Assembly: GCA_031841125.1 (NCBI GenBank)
Contig: CM063112.1
Coordinates: forward strand, 62,177,722 to 62,241,721
Length of the DNA stretch: 64,000 bases
Source: Acanthococcus lagerstroemiae
Lineage: Eukaryota > Arthropoda > Insecta > Hemiptera > Eriococcidae
Direction: 5' to 3'
Under the pieces are notes generated by a model, which saw only the letters and a list, made by a program, of their open reading frames with translations, was not told the origin of the DNA and searched no databases. The translations under genes and the position numbers were made by a program. Of this stretch, positions 23,584 to 36,400 are shown piece by piece (position 1 is the stretch's first letter; each line of letters begins with the position of its first letter).

Positions 23584-24891
23584 CAGTGGCGTGCGGTGAT
23601 CCTTCCCAGGAGGTAAGCGATAAGCGTAGAGGTGAAGTAAAAAACAAAATAAAAGTATGAAACATGCTACTACAAAACGGCATTGATGAAATTGTTCAAA
23701 TTGTCGTATCCCTGTGTAGGGTCATTCTATATGCATGTATTCTTTTCTGTGACGAATAATAGACACAGGGACGTACCACTAAAGAGTTTTTCTGATGAGA
23801 GAGTTTTCCTGAGGGGGGAGGGGGCAAAAATTATGAAACTCCCAACTGACTCAACTCAAAATTACCAAGTATCGAAGCAAATAAAACCTTTTGACTTATT
23901 GGATTTTTCCAATTGACACAACTCAAAATTCCCAAACATCACAGCAAAAAAACAACCTTTGACTTGGTGGATTTTTCCAACTTCGCAACTCAATTCCCAA
24001 GTATCAGAGGGAAAAAAACCATTTAACTTGTTGGATTTTTCTAACTCCGCCTAATTGAAATTGTAATTTTTTCCAACTGCTGAGTGAAAAACTCTTACAG
24101 GAGGGAGTCCCCCCCCCTATTGGCATATCCCTGAATAGCTGAATAGACGTGGCCAACAAAACAGTTTTCCACCATTTTTGCAACCAGTTAACCACAATAT
24201 GTTTTCATATTGCGATACGCGGCAATGTCTAGTAAAACTTGAACCACCTCTCTCTCATTCAATTTAAAAAAAATGGTAATTCTGGTTTAGGATTCCCACT
24301 ATTAATAATTTCTAATTGTTCATTAAGAGTAAGTCGCGAAAACCGTTTTTAATAAGATCTCGAATACGCATTTTGTGGGCAAAAAAACAGGGAGCATTCA
24401 AACATAACGCGTTGACTAGATAGTAGAATGTAGAACATAATCACGTTTCACTGACAACTTCGACGTTCGTGTGTAGCCAAGCCGAGCCAAGTCTGACTCA
24501 AAGCGCTTCCAGAATGCAACTAAACGCACAGGTTTCGTCGCGTTGAACATGCTAGTGTGTTTTTTTGTTGGTAATTAACACGGAGGTGGAGCATAAGTCG
24601 TGCAATGTTACGTGCAGTGTGGAAAAGAAGTGTTAGATCCGACGCACACCTCGCTGACCTATACGAATATACATGTACGAGGATTACCAAACGCCAAAAA
24701 CAGTATACATCTCCTATGAATTTATTATATTTATACTTGAGTGTAAGCGTCGTAAGCGTCAATACAGTCACTGTTTGCCCAATGTTTCATTATCTTTTAT
24801 TTGTTACAAGTTGAAGTTAATATTGTATATTTTTTCGGGAATTTTCAGGGTAAGCGGCGCTTACCTGGATTGCCTGGAATGCACGCCACTG
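23584..24891. mobile_element. hAT-like element, 1.3 kb, CAGTGGCGTGC ends
   Basis: Left end CAGTGGCGTGC and right end GCACGCCACTG are perfect inverted repeats of 11 bp. Flanks AACGTAAG (23576-23583) and AATGTAAG (24892-24899) match at 7 of 8. Carries the nested MITE 23766-24133. No transposase is recognisable in the rest, although a unique higher-GC patch lies at about 24430-24700. Confidence 0.72.
23766..24133. mobile_element. hAT-like MITE family with internal tandem repeats, copy 2 (nested)
   Basis: CAGGGACGTACC at the left end and GGCATATCCCTG at the right. The left flank AATAGACA is only loosely repeated on the right (AATAGCTG, then AATAGACG). About three internal tandem units. Lies entirely inside the larger element 23584-24891, so it inserted later. 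Confidence 0.74.
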
Positions 24892-25929
24892 AATGTAAGA
24901 AGCTTCTTACTTTCCCAAATTTGCCGAAAGGTAACTTAAATTTCCCAAAAAGGTAACTTGAACTTCCCGAGTGCTGACTTTTCAAACAATATCGAGAAGG
25001 GTTAGATTTCTAGCTAGGTAGACGAGGCAGCTGCAGAATTTTGGGGCGGAAAAATTTGATTGAATGAAGTTGTTACCGGGTGACGTGGGCGAATGAGCCA
25101 CAGTCAGTTATGAGCATCCTTTTTCCTTCAACGTTAAAGAACAGATTGAGGTGCATACATTCTGCAAAATTTTCAGTTCGACCTTTATATTAAGGGGACC
25201 TTTCGTCACTATGGTCCTATTCATGCGTCTTGGTGGAAACATGCAAACCCACTGAGACAATCGAAATTCCCGCCTTTCTCACGACGCAGTTGAAATATGA
25301 AGTAAAGATTCTCATATTTTAATGGTGAAATTTGGATTCTGGAGCCAGTGGTGCTGTAAATAAAAATTGATGTGATGTTCAAAATTCGAAATTAGCGTTT
25401 GGCATAGCCTGCAATTCGATATCTTTGATTTTATTTTATAAGTCGGATTGGTTTGCATCCTCTTTCCAAGTGTGAATGTTTCACGTGGGGGCTGAAATTC
25501 GCGTTGAATCTAATATGGCTGCTGACTCAAAGGACCGATTGAACTCATTGTGAAAATTCGTTTTAAAAATTTCAGTCGATAGGTCAATTACAGACAACTG
25601 AGCATCGGGAAATGCCATTTACCCCCGGAATGGCCCCTCTCCTATCCGAACAGGTGTTTCGTTATCGCAAACAACATATTATCAAAATTTCAGTTGATTC
25701 ATTCATAAGTCTCTCGCTGTCGTATCAATCAAAAAATCAGGGGAAAAAATATTCACGACCACTGCATAAGGCTACACTTCGTTTCACTTCACCTGTCTCA
25801 AAATAAATAAACACCACGACGATTATATAAGGCTACACTTTGTTTAAAAAGGTTTGGGATGAAGTAGGGGATGATGTTTTTATAGGGTTCTGCAAAATTC
25901 ACACAGCCCCGTTGTTGTACATAATAATT

Positions 25930-26900
25930 TAACCCCGACCGCTCAAACGACAAGGGAATGGTAATGCCAAGAAAAGGGACGATCACAAATAACAATTACT
26001 TCGAACTGAAACGCTCATTACGTCAGTTTTTTGCTTCCGTCCGGGGTTTTAAAACCAACACGGCGTGCAATTTCGATGCACGACCCTTCCAGGTAGGGCA
26101 CAGAGGCGATTGTGTTAAAACAATTCGCCCATTCTTGTGTAACCCTTTCCTTGGTGTTTACCAAGTACTTCAACAGGTCTTCGCCGCCGTTCCCTCGGCA
26201 AATGACTTGAGTCAGTGCTTTCAAGGTCGTATGCTGAAATAATTTTTCCACGTATTTGCCGGTTGATTATATGAACGAGGTGGGAGCTCCCAAGATATGC
26301 GAGAGTATTTACAGTCGGACGTGTATAAATACATATTTATCTAGGGCGGATAAGGCGAAATAAAAATCGCGGTAAAAGTGGCGAGTACTTTCTGCCGGTG
26401 TAACGAACTGGTGGTTCAGTCTGTCCGATATCGGCATTTGTATTCCAAACTTGCACACTTTGGCTGAAACTTTCGTATTCGAGCTTTCGAGCGCTTTTAT
26501 TACATCATATCGTGCCCTATCTCTATATGTTCCTGCGCTGGCGTACATCTGATTCGACGATATTTCTTGCTCGTCGACGCAACACATGCACGAACACGAA
26601 CGATGGTTGCTCCCCCCTGGGAACTGACACTTTTTCCCCGCTCATTCTTTCAGTCTCATCCATCATGTGTATGCAAAGAGAATAGGAGTGTCCGTCGTGC
26701 TGAATGCGCATCGTTAGTGTTTTTGAACGAGAGATCTTTGCAAAATACAGACTGATTTTTTTTTTTCGGGGGTCCTGTGTTCGTCATGAGCGATGAGTAA
26801 TGAGACCAGACTCCCGACTGACAGGGTTGAAATGCTCCGCGCCTCTTGAAGATCTGACTTCGTAATTTGCAAAAATTCTCCGAATGCATAATTAATTACT
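25930..26900. other. Unique CpG-retaining block in intron 1
   Basis: Open frames on both strands (94 codons plus at 25958-26242, 92 codons minus at 26309-26587) look like antisense pairs, not genes. Contains ACTTGAGTCA-type words. No repeats. Confidence 0.32.
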
Positions 26901-27560
26901 AGTGCGCCGGTATGTTGAATCATAACTAATGACAGCTACAGAGGCTTCCTAGCCCGATGAAATACAAAACTGTTACAGGATATAAAAAACATTTCAAACA
27001 GAAATTGTTCCGCACAGAATTTTTTATATACATTTCTTTTTGTATTAACTCAAAAATTGTCGGGAGGACGTTCGAGAAACGGCACTTGAGAGGATAACAC
27101 CGCCACAGAAGAGCAGTTGTTGGACTGTCTCCTTATTTCACAGGTCAATACGATTGTATGAAAAGGACCCCAATTAATTGTAAGCCACTTCCCTCACTCT
27201 AGCACTTTTCACACCCGGGAATCCTTGCATCCCTGCTCTTCTTACTACTCAGACGACACTCACGTAAGATTCGGCGTTTTTATATTATATCGGGTTCTGA
27301 AAGAACTGTAAGGGAACTTATCGAGCTTTTGTCAGGTAGAATATAAATTTGGTACGTAAACTATTGGATACTCGAGGTTGTCTGTCTCCTTTTATTGAAC
27401 CTTAGTTTTACTCTAAGTTGGAGATTGTGATATGGCGAAGGGAGTTGAGGGTTAAAATAGTGTAAAATGAAATACGAACATCAAATAGTAAGTTTCAGAG
27501 TAGTTGAATTCAATGTTGATGTGTGTTTCGCAACACATCAAGCTGGACATTTTGGCCTCA

Positions 27561-27734
27561 GAGATAAAGCACTGTAAACACGAGTGCGGAAACTTGCTAT
27601 TTTGTATCCAACCGCGCCCGTCGATGCTGCATTGACTACGCGGTACGCTCCGCTTAGTTGGATTCGGCATCTACGGGCATAGTTGGATACAAAAATGGCA
27701 GGTTTCCGCACTCGCGTGGTTACAGGTCTCTATC
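27561..27734. repeat. Foldback inverted repeat, 60-bp arms
   Basis: Left arm 27561-27620 and right arm 27674-27734 are inverted copies at roughly 80% identity. Shared words include GAGTGCGGAAAC, then TTTTGTATCCAAC. The loop is about 53 bp and GC-rich (CTACGCGGTACGCTCCGC). Weaker complementarity extends outward to about 27520 and 27785. No ORF of note. Confidence 0.72.
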
Positions 27735-28048
27735 AGAGACAGAAGGCTGGCGGTCAAACAGATGCGTAGTAACAAAAAATGTTTTGAGAGTAAACCATCT
27801 TGGTTTACTCAGCTTTGCCGTCATGAAGTTACTGCTGTGTAAACCTAGATAGGGTCACCCGAGGGGTAAGGGTTACGAACTGCTCTCAAAATGACACGAG
27901 TTACAGATGTGCCTCAGTGATTTGCTAAACAGTTAATGTGTATTACAAGTTTTAAGGGCAGCCAAGGAGTCTTAGGAGTTTGAAAGTTATAAATAATGAA
28001 TCTAACCAAGCTCAAATAATCTGAATAGGTTTCGACGAGTCATAAAAG

Positions 28049-28235
28049 CAGGGACGTAATCAGCAATAAATTCTTGTGGGGGGGGGGGCAGAAAAATGTT
28101 GGCGGACACATTACACATTTTTCGATGTTTCTATCTGTAAGTAAATGGAAATGGGCGAATTAGAGGTTCTTCCGCGGTCCGAGGATTTCCAGGAAAGATC
28201 AGGCTCACTTTGGGACCACTCTAGTTACGCCGCTG
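28049..28235. mobile_element. Probable hAT-like MITE, CAGGGACGTAA ends
   Basis: CAGGGACGTAATCAGC at the left and an inverse CAGCGGCGTAACTAGA at the right, with a run of eleven G about 30 bp inside the left end, the same arrangement as in 61541-61813. Flanking 8-mers do not match, so the assignment rests on the ends alone. Confidence 0.42.
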
Positions 28236-28299
28236 GTCTTAGGAATGTGCGAATCAGTCTTATTAGTATTTGAAGGAGCCTTAACAGGGTGTGTAACGG

Positions 28300-28615
28300 G
28301 TCACTACCTTCCTGCATCACCACATGTACTAAGACGGGGAGGTCAGAGGTGAAGGAAGGTAACGCATCCGTCTGTGGAGCTCCCAAACTTCAGGTTAATG
28401 CTGGGTGATCGTTGCCTCGGGCAGTAGGGTGTTCCATAGTGGTCCTATCCGAAGTAAAGAGGCGAAAAGGCGACAAGAGGCTGGGACCAGCCTTAATGCA
28501 TCCCTCTGGTCACTGATGCGATACTCGAAAGAGTAGTTTCCGGGGCCAGGGGTACGGTGCCTGGGGAGCCACTTTGGCATGCGTGCATCGCCATATGCTC
28601 CACCAAGTGAAGGAT
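28300..28615 (+). repeat. Tail-only copy of the R1-clade LINE
   Basis: About 315 bp matching the 3' UTR of the minus-strand R1 copy from CACTACCTTCCTGCATCACC through TTAATGCTGGG and the CCAGGGGTACGGTGCCTGGG stretch to GGCATGCGTGCATCGCCATA. No protein-coding part. Either an extremely 5'-truncated LINE or a SINE that borrows the LINE tail. Confidence 0.72.
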
Positions 28616-29729
28616 GTCTAACAGGCCAACTAAGTCAAAGTCAGTGATTTGGAGGAAGGTTAATTAAAGTCAATTAAAGATAATTGTTCTGAATAATTTC
28701 TAATACTAGTCAAGTAAAACAGGAGAAAAGAATCTATCAAAAATTGATTATCTGTAGATTGATGTCTCTAAGAAATGAAACTTTATTTTAAACAATTTGA
28801 GAATTTTTTTTTCAGTTTTCAAAGAATTTTGCTGTCTATAAGAAGATCACAGTTACCGAGTAACGAGCAAAGTGCCTTGCGAGTTTTTAATTAACAGCAT
28901 AAAATGGTCAACTAATGTTAACTAGTTTCACATTTAAACCTTGGGAGACACTCTGCTTAAGGAGTAATAACAAAATCCGTAAGAATTGCTAACTCTCAGG
29001 AGGCCGGAGGGCGATCAATTTCTACTGGCGAAAAAATAACATGTAAAATGAAAGGAAAAATTATTAGATAAATTGGAATTATATGACATTGCAATAAGAA
29101 AAATATTTTAAAGTTCTCAATACCGTTACCTATGAGTTCTGTTGTTCAAATAATCGTTGAATTTCACTGATCACAGAAAAAAAGGTAATAGATACGGATG
29201 TGAAACTTGCAGGAATACATGTAAAGATGTGGTTAATCTTACATTATTTTGTGCAACGTTAATGTTGAATATATTATTTTGTGTTGGAATGACGAATCCG
29301 AGGAACCAACTTTTTTTGATTACCCAAAAATTTATTAGGGACCAGAAAGGGACGTGATTCTTGGAACTTGAAATTCACACGGTAAACGCCGCAACATGAA
29401 TCAGTTTCAATGTGATCGAACTCAGCACTGATTTTATACAATTTTTATCCCTCAATAATGTCTCCGAAGATACATGAAAATGAAGTTGTCATTGGAAACA
29501 AATTTGTGTGAAATCAATGTTGCTTCCAATCGCGTTGAAATTAATACATGTTGCGGCTAATATTTCAAGTCTCATGTCATTCTGTGGTCTAAAGGTATGA
29601 TAGATTTTTAAGAAATTTTCGTTGATAAAAAAACCAAATTTATTGTATCTCGTTGGAGTAATAATTTTCAGAGCAAAAAATTAATCAAAAAGTGACTGTG
29701 CATCAAATCATGAAGAGGAAGATTATGAA

Positions 29730-30815
29730 AAATGGTCCACCCTGCACATTGCAAGTTCCTTCTGAACCTAGGGGAGCCGATAGAGCAAAAACGTAAGCTG
29801 CTGGCGAACGTCGCCATGTGGGTCCTCCTATATGGGGCTCCAATCTGGTCCGACGCCATCGGTTCCAGGGAGAACAGAAGAACCGATCTGATAAGGGTCC
29901 AACGGAAGACTGCACTGAGATGTGTCAGTGCCTATCGCTCTGTCTCCACAGAGGTAGTTTAAGTGCTAGCAGGTATGCCGCCATTGAAGTTACTAGCGGA
30001 GAAGCGGAAGAGGGTATACAGCGCGACGTGGAAGATGCCACTGAAGAGCAGTGCGGCGCTACGGATCAAGCGGGATTAGGCAATCCACGCTCCGCATGTG
30101 GGAAGAGCGGCTCTCCCGCAGTACCAAGAGAGAGTGGACCCGTCTCCTAGTACGCGACCTCAACACGTGGTTGGGCAGACGCCATGACCAGCTGAACTTC
30201 TACATCACGCAGATGTTGAGCGGCCATGGAGTCGTCAGTAAGTATCGGATGGGCATAGCAGAAAGCCCACGGTGCTCCTACTGCGCTGCAGGAAGGCGAG
30301 ATGATGATGCCTGGCACACCCTGTTCGAGTGTCCGGCATTTGACCAAGAAAGGGAAGAAGCGGCGGCCGCCTTTCGAAAGGCGGGCGTTGAGCCGCTTAT
30401 ACCGGAGAACCTGGTCCCGACAATGCTGGAGAGTAGAGCAGAATGGGATCAGGCAGCTACCTTTGTCAAGAAGACGTTGGGCCGCAAGATGGAACTGGAC
30501 AGGCAGAGACAAAGGCAGCGGACACAGCATCCTATGCCGGCACTCGCCTTCCCACCAACATTGACGACGACAACGACGAAGACGATGTCGCTGCTGCCAA
30601 CAACCGACGAAGAAGACGATCCGGCGTAACTCGACCGCGAAGAAGAATAAGACACCATAGATTCGCTGCCGTGAAGAGGAGAAAGGAGAAATGGGGTAGC
30701 AGGAGCTACCTCAGAGCGATTTCCCCTATCCTGACGCAAGCCCATCCGGGGTAGGGGGTGCGGTATCCCGGGGCCAAGTTGGCATGCGTGCATCGCCATA
30801 CGTCCCTCTATCATC
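29730..30815 (+). mobile_element. R1-clade LINE, 5'-truncated 3' portion
   Basis: Covers the C-terminal part of the reverse-transcriptase ORF, the 3' UTR and the shared tail (GGCATGCGTGCATCGCCATA near 30780). The 5' truncation point is near 29730. The protein reads KRKLLANVAMWVLLYGAPIW, then R..L..VQR..ALRCVSAYRSVSTE, then LAGMPPLKLLAEKRKRVYSA. These are diagnostic of the R1 group, which usually targets 28S rDNA or dispersed sites. Confidence 0.84.
29732..30629 (+). pseudogene. R1-clade reverse transcriptase C-terminal region, broken
   Basis: Begins in one frame (29732-29961, through YRSVSTEVV). Two in-frame stops follow, TAA just after STEVV and TAG after RIKRD, and the homology then moves to a second frame (30051-30629). 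The second part carries WTRLLVRDLNTWLGRRHDQ, then NFYITQMLSGHG, and a C-terminal zinc-knuckle-like CSYC...HTLFEC (C-X2-C, H-X4-C) as in R1 ORF2. It ends with an acidic, Thr-rich tail at a stop at 30627-30629. At least one frameshift plus two stops make it non-functional. The long minus-strand ORFs over the same interval are shadows. Confidence 0.84.
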
Positions 30816-31369
30816 GAATTAAAAATTACTTAAAAATTAGATAATTCTTAACTGTAAGACCAAGCGAGATAGTGGGAGGTTCTCTAATACAAAGGACTAT
30901 TATGTATTTAAAAAGAGTTCGGACGGGAAATAGTTTTTACAAAACGTCATGTTAATTGACAAATTCTCATCGTATTTAGAAAGATGAGATTTTTTAATCT
31001 TTATTATTTGAAATTTACTTCCCGACTAAATTGGTTTCCTAACTACATTACTCGATCAATCTTGATAATTTTTCTTCAGTAGTTGGAACAACTATCCTCT
31101 GTCACTTCTTGAATGCGGTACTTTCAGTATCCACATTCAATCTGGAGGAAAAGAATTTCGTGATCGAAGTTGAGAAATACATTTCATCGCATATCTCCGC
31201 CGTTTCAATTCGTAGGGTTCTGGACTATTATACATACACCCACAGTTGCAGGGATATCCATTCAAACTGAGACACCCTCTATGTAAAACTGTGAAGTAAT
31301 TATTTTTCTAAGCAACTACGTATCTGCTTAATGTTACGAAAATTTAGAAATAATTTTTTGGTCGCTTCA

Positions 31370-32860
31370 CACGCTGAAGAGCTACACTCCATATACCTGA
31401 AAGTGCTCTGCAAAGCAGCCAGTCCCAGTGCGGAGGACCAACTCCCTAGCAGCTGAAATTAACAATTGAAATTTTACACGAGGTAGCCGAGAATGAGAAC
31501 CGAAACACCGCCTGCGGATCGCAGATGTGTGAACCTCGACTCGACACGCGAATCGAACCCACGCTCTCATCTACCTGTACCCGCCAGGTAAGACGGTGAA
31601 AGAGTGCCGAAAACCTGGGGCACGTATTTCGTGCTGGCCTGGGTCTGTGTTTGTTCTCGCAACATTGTCACCGGAGTATGGTCGAACGTTGATAATGGTT
31701 TCGGTAACTTAAATCGGCACCGCGTCAAATGGCGTGGAAATTTGGCTGGCTCCGTTTTCGTGCGGCTCGGTAAGCACGAGTTTGGCCCATCGGTAATCCG
31801 AGGTATCGTGCCGACGTTGGGATTTTACTCCAAAGCACATAAAGCAACCTCGTTTAAAGTCTCAGCATTCGCGAAACCTGTACAGACAGGCATAGTCGTG
31901 TACGAAAGCTCATCGCCGTCAATTTGTCTAATTAGTACGTACGTGCGGTACAAAAGCTTCTTTTGTTGTCGAAACTCGATGTAGTCGAGATTGAAAGTTG
32001 AGAAAATCACTTCCTCAAAACCGGAGCGCCTAATAAAAGATTGCGTTTTACGAACGCTGGTGAAAATACGTTTCATTTTTTTTTCTTTTGGTTTCCGATG
32101 AACAGGTGCGTGGGAGAGGAGACAGGCGGTTCTCCAACAAAGATTTGGTATACACGTTTGGTGGAGTTCCAGGCAATGTACAGTGAAGCATTCGTTTGTA
32201 ATCAAAAGGAAAACACCGTTTTCACTCGGAAAATACACCGCGTATCGATTGTGCAAAAAACGTAACAGCGAGCGTTAAACCGATCCAAACTCTCTTGTTT
32301 TTTGTTCCGCAATTTTGAATTACTGTACCTCCGTCGAGTCGGGCGTTTAAGCATCCGAGCAAACCAGAACAGAGGAAAGAAAAAGATTAACGTGTACTGG
32401 GAAAAATGAAAACACGGTTGCGACAGTGTGCTCGCAATTGCGAGAAGGGATTGTACGATAAAAAATTTCGCCTTATTGAATATTTAAAACGCTACACTGT
32501 TTCATTCTTTTTAGCCCTTCCTCGCTGCACACTCACCCCCTTTCCACTGTGTCATTACGAAGGCAAACGAAGCGTAATTATAATCGGCGTAACGATGCTG
32601 ATTTTGATTGCGAAACATTTTATAACAATTGCTGGAAACGTTCTGGTTTTTTTTTTTTTTTCGCAGTATTAGGGTAATATTATTATTCGACGCTGGAAAG
32701 TTCTCTCGCTGGAAATTATTCCGAGCGATGGTTACTCGTGTATTATGGGCTGGCTGCGTGTAAACGAAACATGAATCCGTGGCCATTAGGCTCGTATTAA
32801 TCTGCAGCAACGTAGAAGGTTGCATGGCATCCTTCACTCATGCAATGTTTTTGAAAACTG
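31370..32860. other. Unique CpG-retaining block in intron 1
   Basis: Follows the R1 remnant. Overlapping opposite-strand ORFs of 126 (31604-31984 plus) and 143 codons (31825-32256 minus) without recognisable domains. Likely conserved non-coding DNA, not an exon. Confidence 0.34.
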
Positions 32861-33149
32861 TATCGTCACCCACCCTCCCCTTATTAAGAAATAAGAAGTC
32901 TCGGTGATTTGTAGTCCAGCTTCTCAATGACCCCGGCCTTGCTTGTGTCAACATGATACTCAAAGCTGCAAGTCTCGCTTTCTCTCTATGGGTCCACATC
33001 TCTGTCATAGAACCGTCCGGATTTCTCGCTGTCTGCCTTTCTGTCTTCTCCCGGGTTCTTTAGATGTTACCAGGGTCTGGCACATGGAAAAAAGCATAAA
33101 GAGCAGTATTAGGCTGGCACTAACCCTAGATTTATCATTGATGTTCGTA

Positions 33150-34890
33150 TATTCAACAGCTAATATTTTAGATTTCAGCCCGTTGTGAAGCCTTCTGGTT
33201 AGGGTTTCAGCGAAAATTACTTCAAACGTGATCTCAGTAACTCGAGCAACTCTTTAATATCATGATTTACCTAAGCTTAACGTAAACAAAGACGTTAATT
33301 ATTTACCATGTTATGAAAATAAGTGGAAATGGGCTGGTCACATCGCTAGAACAAAAGACAATAGGTGGAGTAGATGGTAAAATGGTAGACCCCCCCCCCC
33401 AACAAAAAGAGAAAAGGTAGGCAAAAGACTCTAGGTGGAGGGACGATTTTGGAAGGTTACTCGGACATAATATGTACCAACAAGTAGCTCAAAACCGGAG
33501 TGAATGAGGCGAGGTTGGGAGAGGCCTTTGACCTGTTGGGCTCTATATAATAATTATTACAACTTAAGCGTTTGATTAGAAATAAAGATAGACTGATAAA
33601 AAGTTACCATGGTTGCCTACTATTACTACCTTTAGTATTTTATGTCATAACCCCTTGTGGAGCCTTTTGAGTAGGGTTTAAAATTGAAGCTATCGATATA
33701 CTGGAAGCTACAAACTACAACTCGGATATATTAACTGACCCTTGTAAATTCTTGAAGGTAGAGGTGCGTCTAAAAATAATTCAGAAATAGGTTCAGTGAA
33801 TTCAAAAACTATAGAAATAGGTTATCGTGTGATATATATTTGATTAACATTGAATGGAGGACATAATTCCATTAGTAGATTTCAAAGAGCCTTATTTCGG
33901 AGCCCCATACTCGAGCAGCTCCTTCCTGAAATGTTTTTCAAAAATTTACCTGTCGAATGTTTTGTCGTGGTAAGATCGGATGTCTGTGTGGCATTTATTT
34001 GATTAACATAGAGTGGCAGACATAAGTTCATCAGGGTTGTGCTAGCAAATCTGATATCGCTGTTATCAAAAGAGGACAAAAATATTGCTCTCAGAACAAT
34101 TGCCCAGGGACTATCGTTTTGAGAAAAACGGAGAACTCTCCACCGTGATCTACATATGCCGACAGTTCAAAAAGAAATCAACCGTTCTGCTGCTAAACAT
34201 GAAGAAACACTATTCGTGTTTGGATGCTAAAGAGTCGCTCTCTAGCGGCCTAATACGGCGCGCTGATTGGTGTATTCGGGTGAAAAGATGATCAGTGACA
34301 AAAATGGTCTAAAAAATCCCTAAAGTTGAGCTCATCTGAAAGGAAATGATAAGGGCTGACACTTTAGTTCTCTTCAGTTTTCCATAAAAAACAATATTGA
34401 AGATACTAGAGCTCATTTTACTTGTACATGTTTTTATGGTAAAAATGCACTAATCATCTTTTCGTCCACGACACTAGCGCATCTACAGGACTGTCCAAAA
34501 TAGTGAGGAAATTGGCACCTAAAAAAGATTTAAGCCTTTTGATTTAGCTACCAGATTTTCTTCATTATTTTGTTTTGATTACTTCTTAATTTTCTCATTT
34601 CTTACCCCTCTATTCAGTAATGTATAATTTATTTTCCTCTTCTCACTATTGTTTTCTGTTGTATACCTGAAGAAGTTTAAATGTAATTGTTTTTTTGTTG
34701 TTTGTTTTTAGTTCCCGTGGTCGCTTTGTTAATGCACAAAGGCAGATCCAAATAAAATATATAAAAAAAAGTAGATTCCAAACAACCCTATTTCCGAGCG
34801 TCTCTCTAGAGCACCACCTTTATGAAATCTTTTTCAAACATTTACCTGTCGAGTGTTTTGTCCCGGTAAGAACAGATTTGGGTCAAATGT
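33150..34890. repeat. Locally duplicated segments around a LINE tail
   Basis: Pairs seen: CGTTGTGAAGCCTTCTGGTT (33180) with CTTGTGGAGCCTTTTGAGTA (33653); TTTGATTAACATTGAATGG (33838) with TTTGATTAACATAGAGTGG (33998); TTTACCTGTCGAATGTTTTG (33947) with TTTACCTGTCGAGTGTTTTG (34843). The LINE tail 33295-33560 sits between the first pair. Probably an old compound repeat; no reading frame. Confidence 0.5.
33295..33560 (+). mobile_element. LINE 3' end: reverse-transcriptase C-terminal tail
   Basis: Short fragment reading KWKWAGHIARTKDNRWSRW, then RW-rich positions, ending ARLGEAFDLLGSI and a stop, followed by TAATAATTATTA, a common LINE 3' end. A C run sits mid-fragment. 5'-truncated and frame-broken. 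Confidence 0.68.
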
Positions 34891-34899
34891 CAAATCTTT

Positions 34900-36240
34900 T
34901 TTTTTCTTCTTCTTCTTTTTTTTGTAATTCAGCTTATAAAATGTTTTAAGAAACAATGCAATCCTTCTTTTGGGGAATCTTATAAGTTAAACTTCAACCT
35001 GTTAACGCACCGGCTTGAAAATTTTTTTCAGAAAAATTTTGGTCTCTGGGTTTTTACATCAAAATACACTGCTTTCTCTCGTGTGAGCAAAAATCGAAAG
35101 GTAATAAATCTTCACTCAGGTCCTGATCTTCACTCTTGGTTCGATTTTTTTCCCAGTAGGAAAAGCCTGTCTGTCTGTCTGCTCATGAATGTTTTGCTTC
35201 TGGAAAGATTGAGATTTCGTCACAGGCAATACTCAAAAGCCCCTCCACCAACAAATACGATGTAATTCCTGCATAGCTTTAAATATATGTGCAATTAAAG
35301 TGTTACTTCCCTTGCAACAAAATACTAAAAAAACAGAAAGAACACCCCGTTGTAAAACAACACGGCCCAATGGCGCCTTCGTACTTTTTCGTCCCAATTT
35401 GTCAGCGCGACATAATTTGAAATTCTTTTTAAAAAGGAAACGATGTGGTCCTGTTTCCCTTTCACAGTGCTGTCTATTCGCGCTCCATTTGTTTCTGTCA
35501 TTTCTCATATATAACGACATTTTGTCTTCGCTTACGGATGCAGAGTCGGCCGGGGTGTGAAAAAGTAACCGAAAATTGGAATTCTTTTGTACTTTTTGAC
35601 TTTTCATCCGTACTTCAGTTGGCTAGAAGATGAAGCCGAGAGTAGTAACGAAAGTCACATTCTCGTTTTCTCCACAGCCTGATTGTAAAGTACAACGCAC
35701 TCGAGCCTGAAACGAGTATTTGCAAGGATTGCCGGATTCATGTCAAGGAAAAGAATGGACAAATTACCCGAGCTGCGAAGTTAGAAAGTAGTCCCTGAAA
35801 CCAGCGGTAAGAAAGCAGAGTGAAAGAAACAAAGAATGGCTGAAACGAAAGTGATGATAAGTGATATTTTTCGGGGAAGGGGGGAGGGCTAAACCCTAAG
35901 TTTTCAAAAAAGGACAGAGTGAATTTGGGTGAAAGTTAGATTCGCAGGGGTAGAGAAAGCTTCAAGAGGTTTTAACTAGTTATACAATCCCCCTTTGGCT
36001 CTACATCTGGATAGACAGAAAGGAAGGAAAAATGAAGGAAAACCTAAATCCGAAACACTATTACTATAGATAGTAGGGCGCGGTTCTACGGGGGGTGGGG
36101 AATTCAGAATCTTGTGAGTTGAATCATGTTGTCGATTTTCGAGCGAAATGAACGAAAAGGTAAACATTTTTTGGGGATTTAAAAACAATTTAAAACGGGA
36201 ATATCAGCTATTTTCAATGTTTTTTTTTGGACACTGATGG
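34900..36240. other. No gene seen
   Basis: Intron 1. A 124-codon minus ORF at 35233-35607 overlaps plus ORFs and has no recognised domain; the rest is AT-rich with purine tracts. Confidence 0.38.
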
Positions 36241-36244
36241 CATC

Positions 36245-36400
36245 TTTATTCTGACACGCGTTTTAAAGAGTCTTAAATAAGTTTCAGTCAGTTTCAACGA
36301 GTCTTGGAGAGTCACCAGAGTTCTGAAAGGGGTCTGTAAGCATTCGAAAGAGTTTTCAAGTCATCTAGGAGATACGTACAGTTCTTGAAGTTTGTACGAA
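36245..36400. repeat. GAGTCTTAA repeat, opposite orientation
   Basis: AAAGAGTCTTAAATAAGTTT, CAACGAGTCTTGGAGAGTC and similar words are the reverse complement of the array at 39640-40325. Confidence 0.5.

Noticed and set aside
30449..30814. Minus-strand ORFs over the R1 remnant (also 30147-30530)
   Set aside because: Shadows of the plus-strand R1 coding sequence and 3' UTR.
31604..32256. Opposed ORFs of 126 and 143 codons
   Set aside because: They overlap antisense, with no domains or good splice sites.
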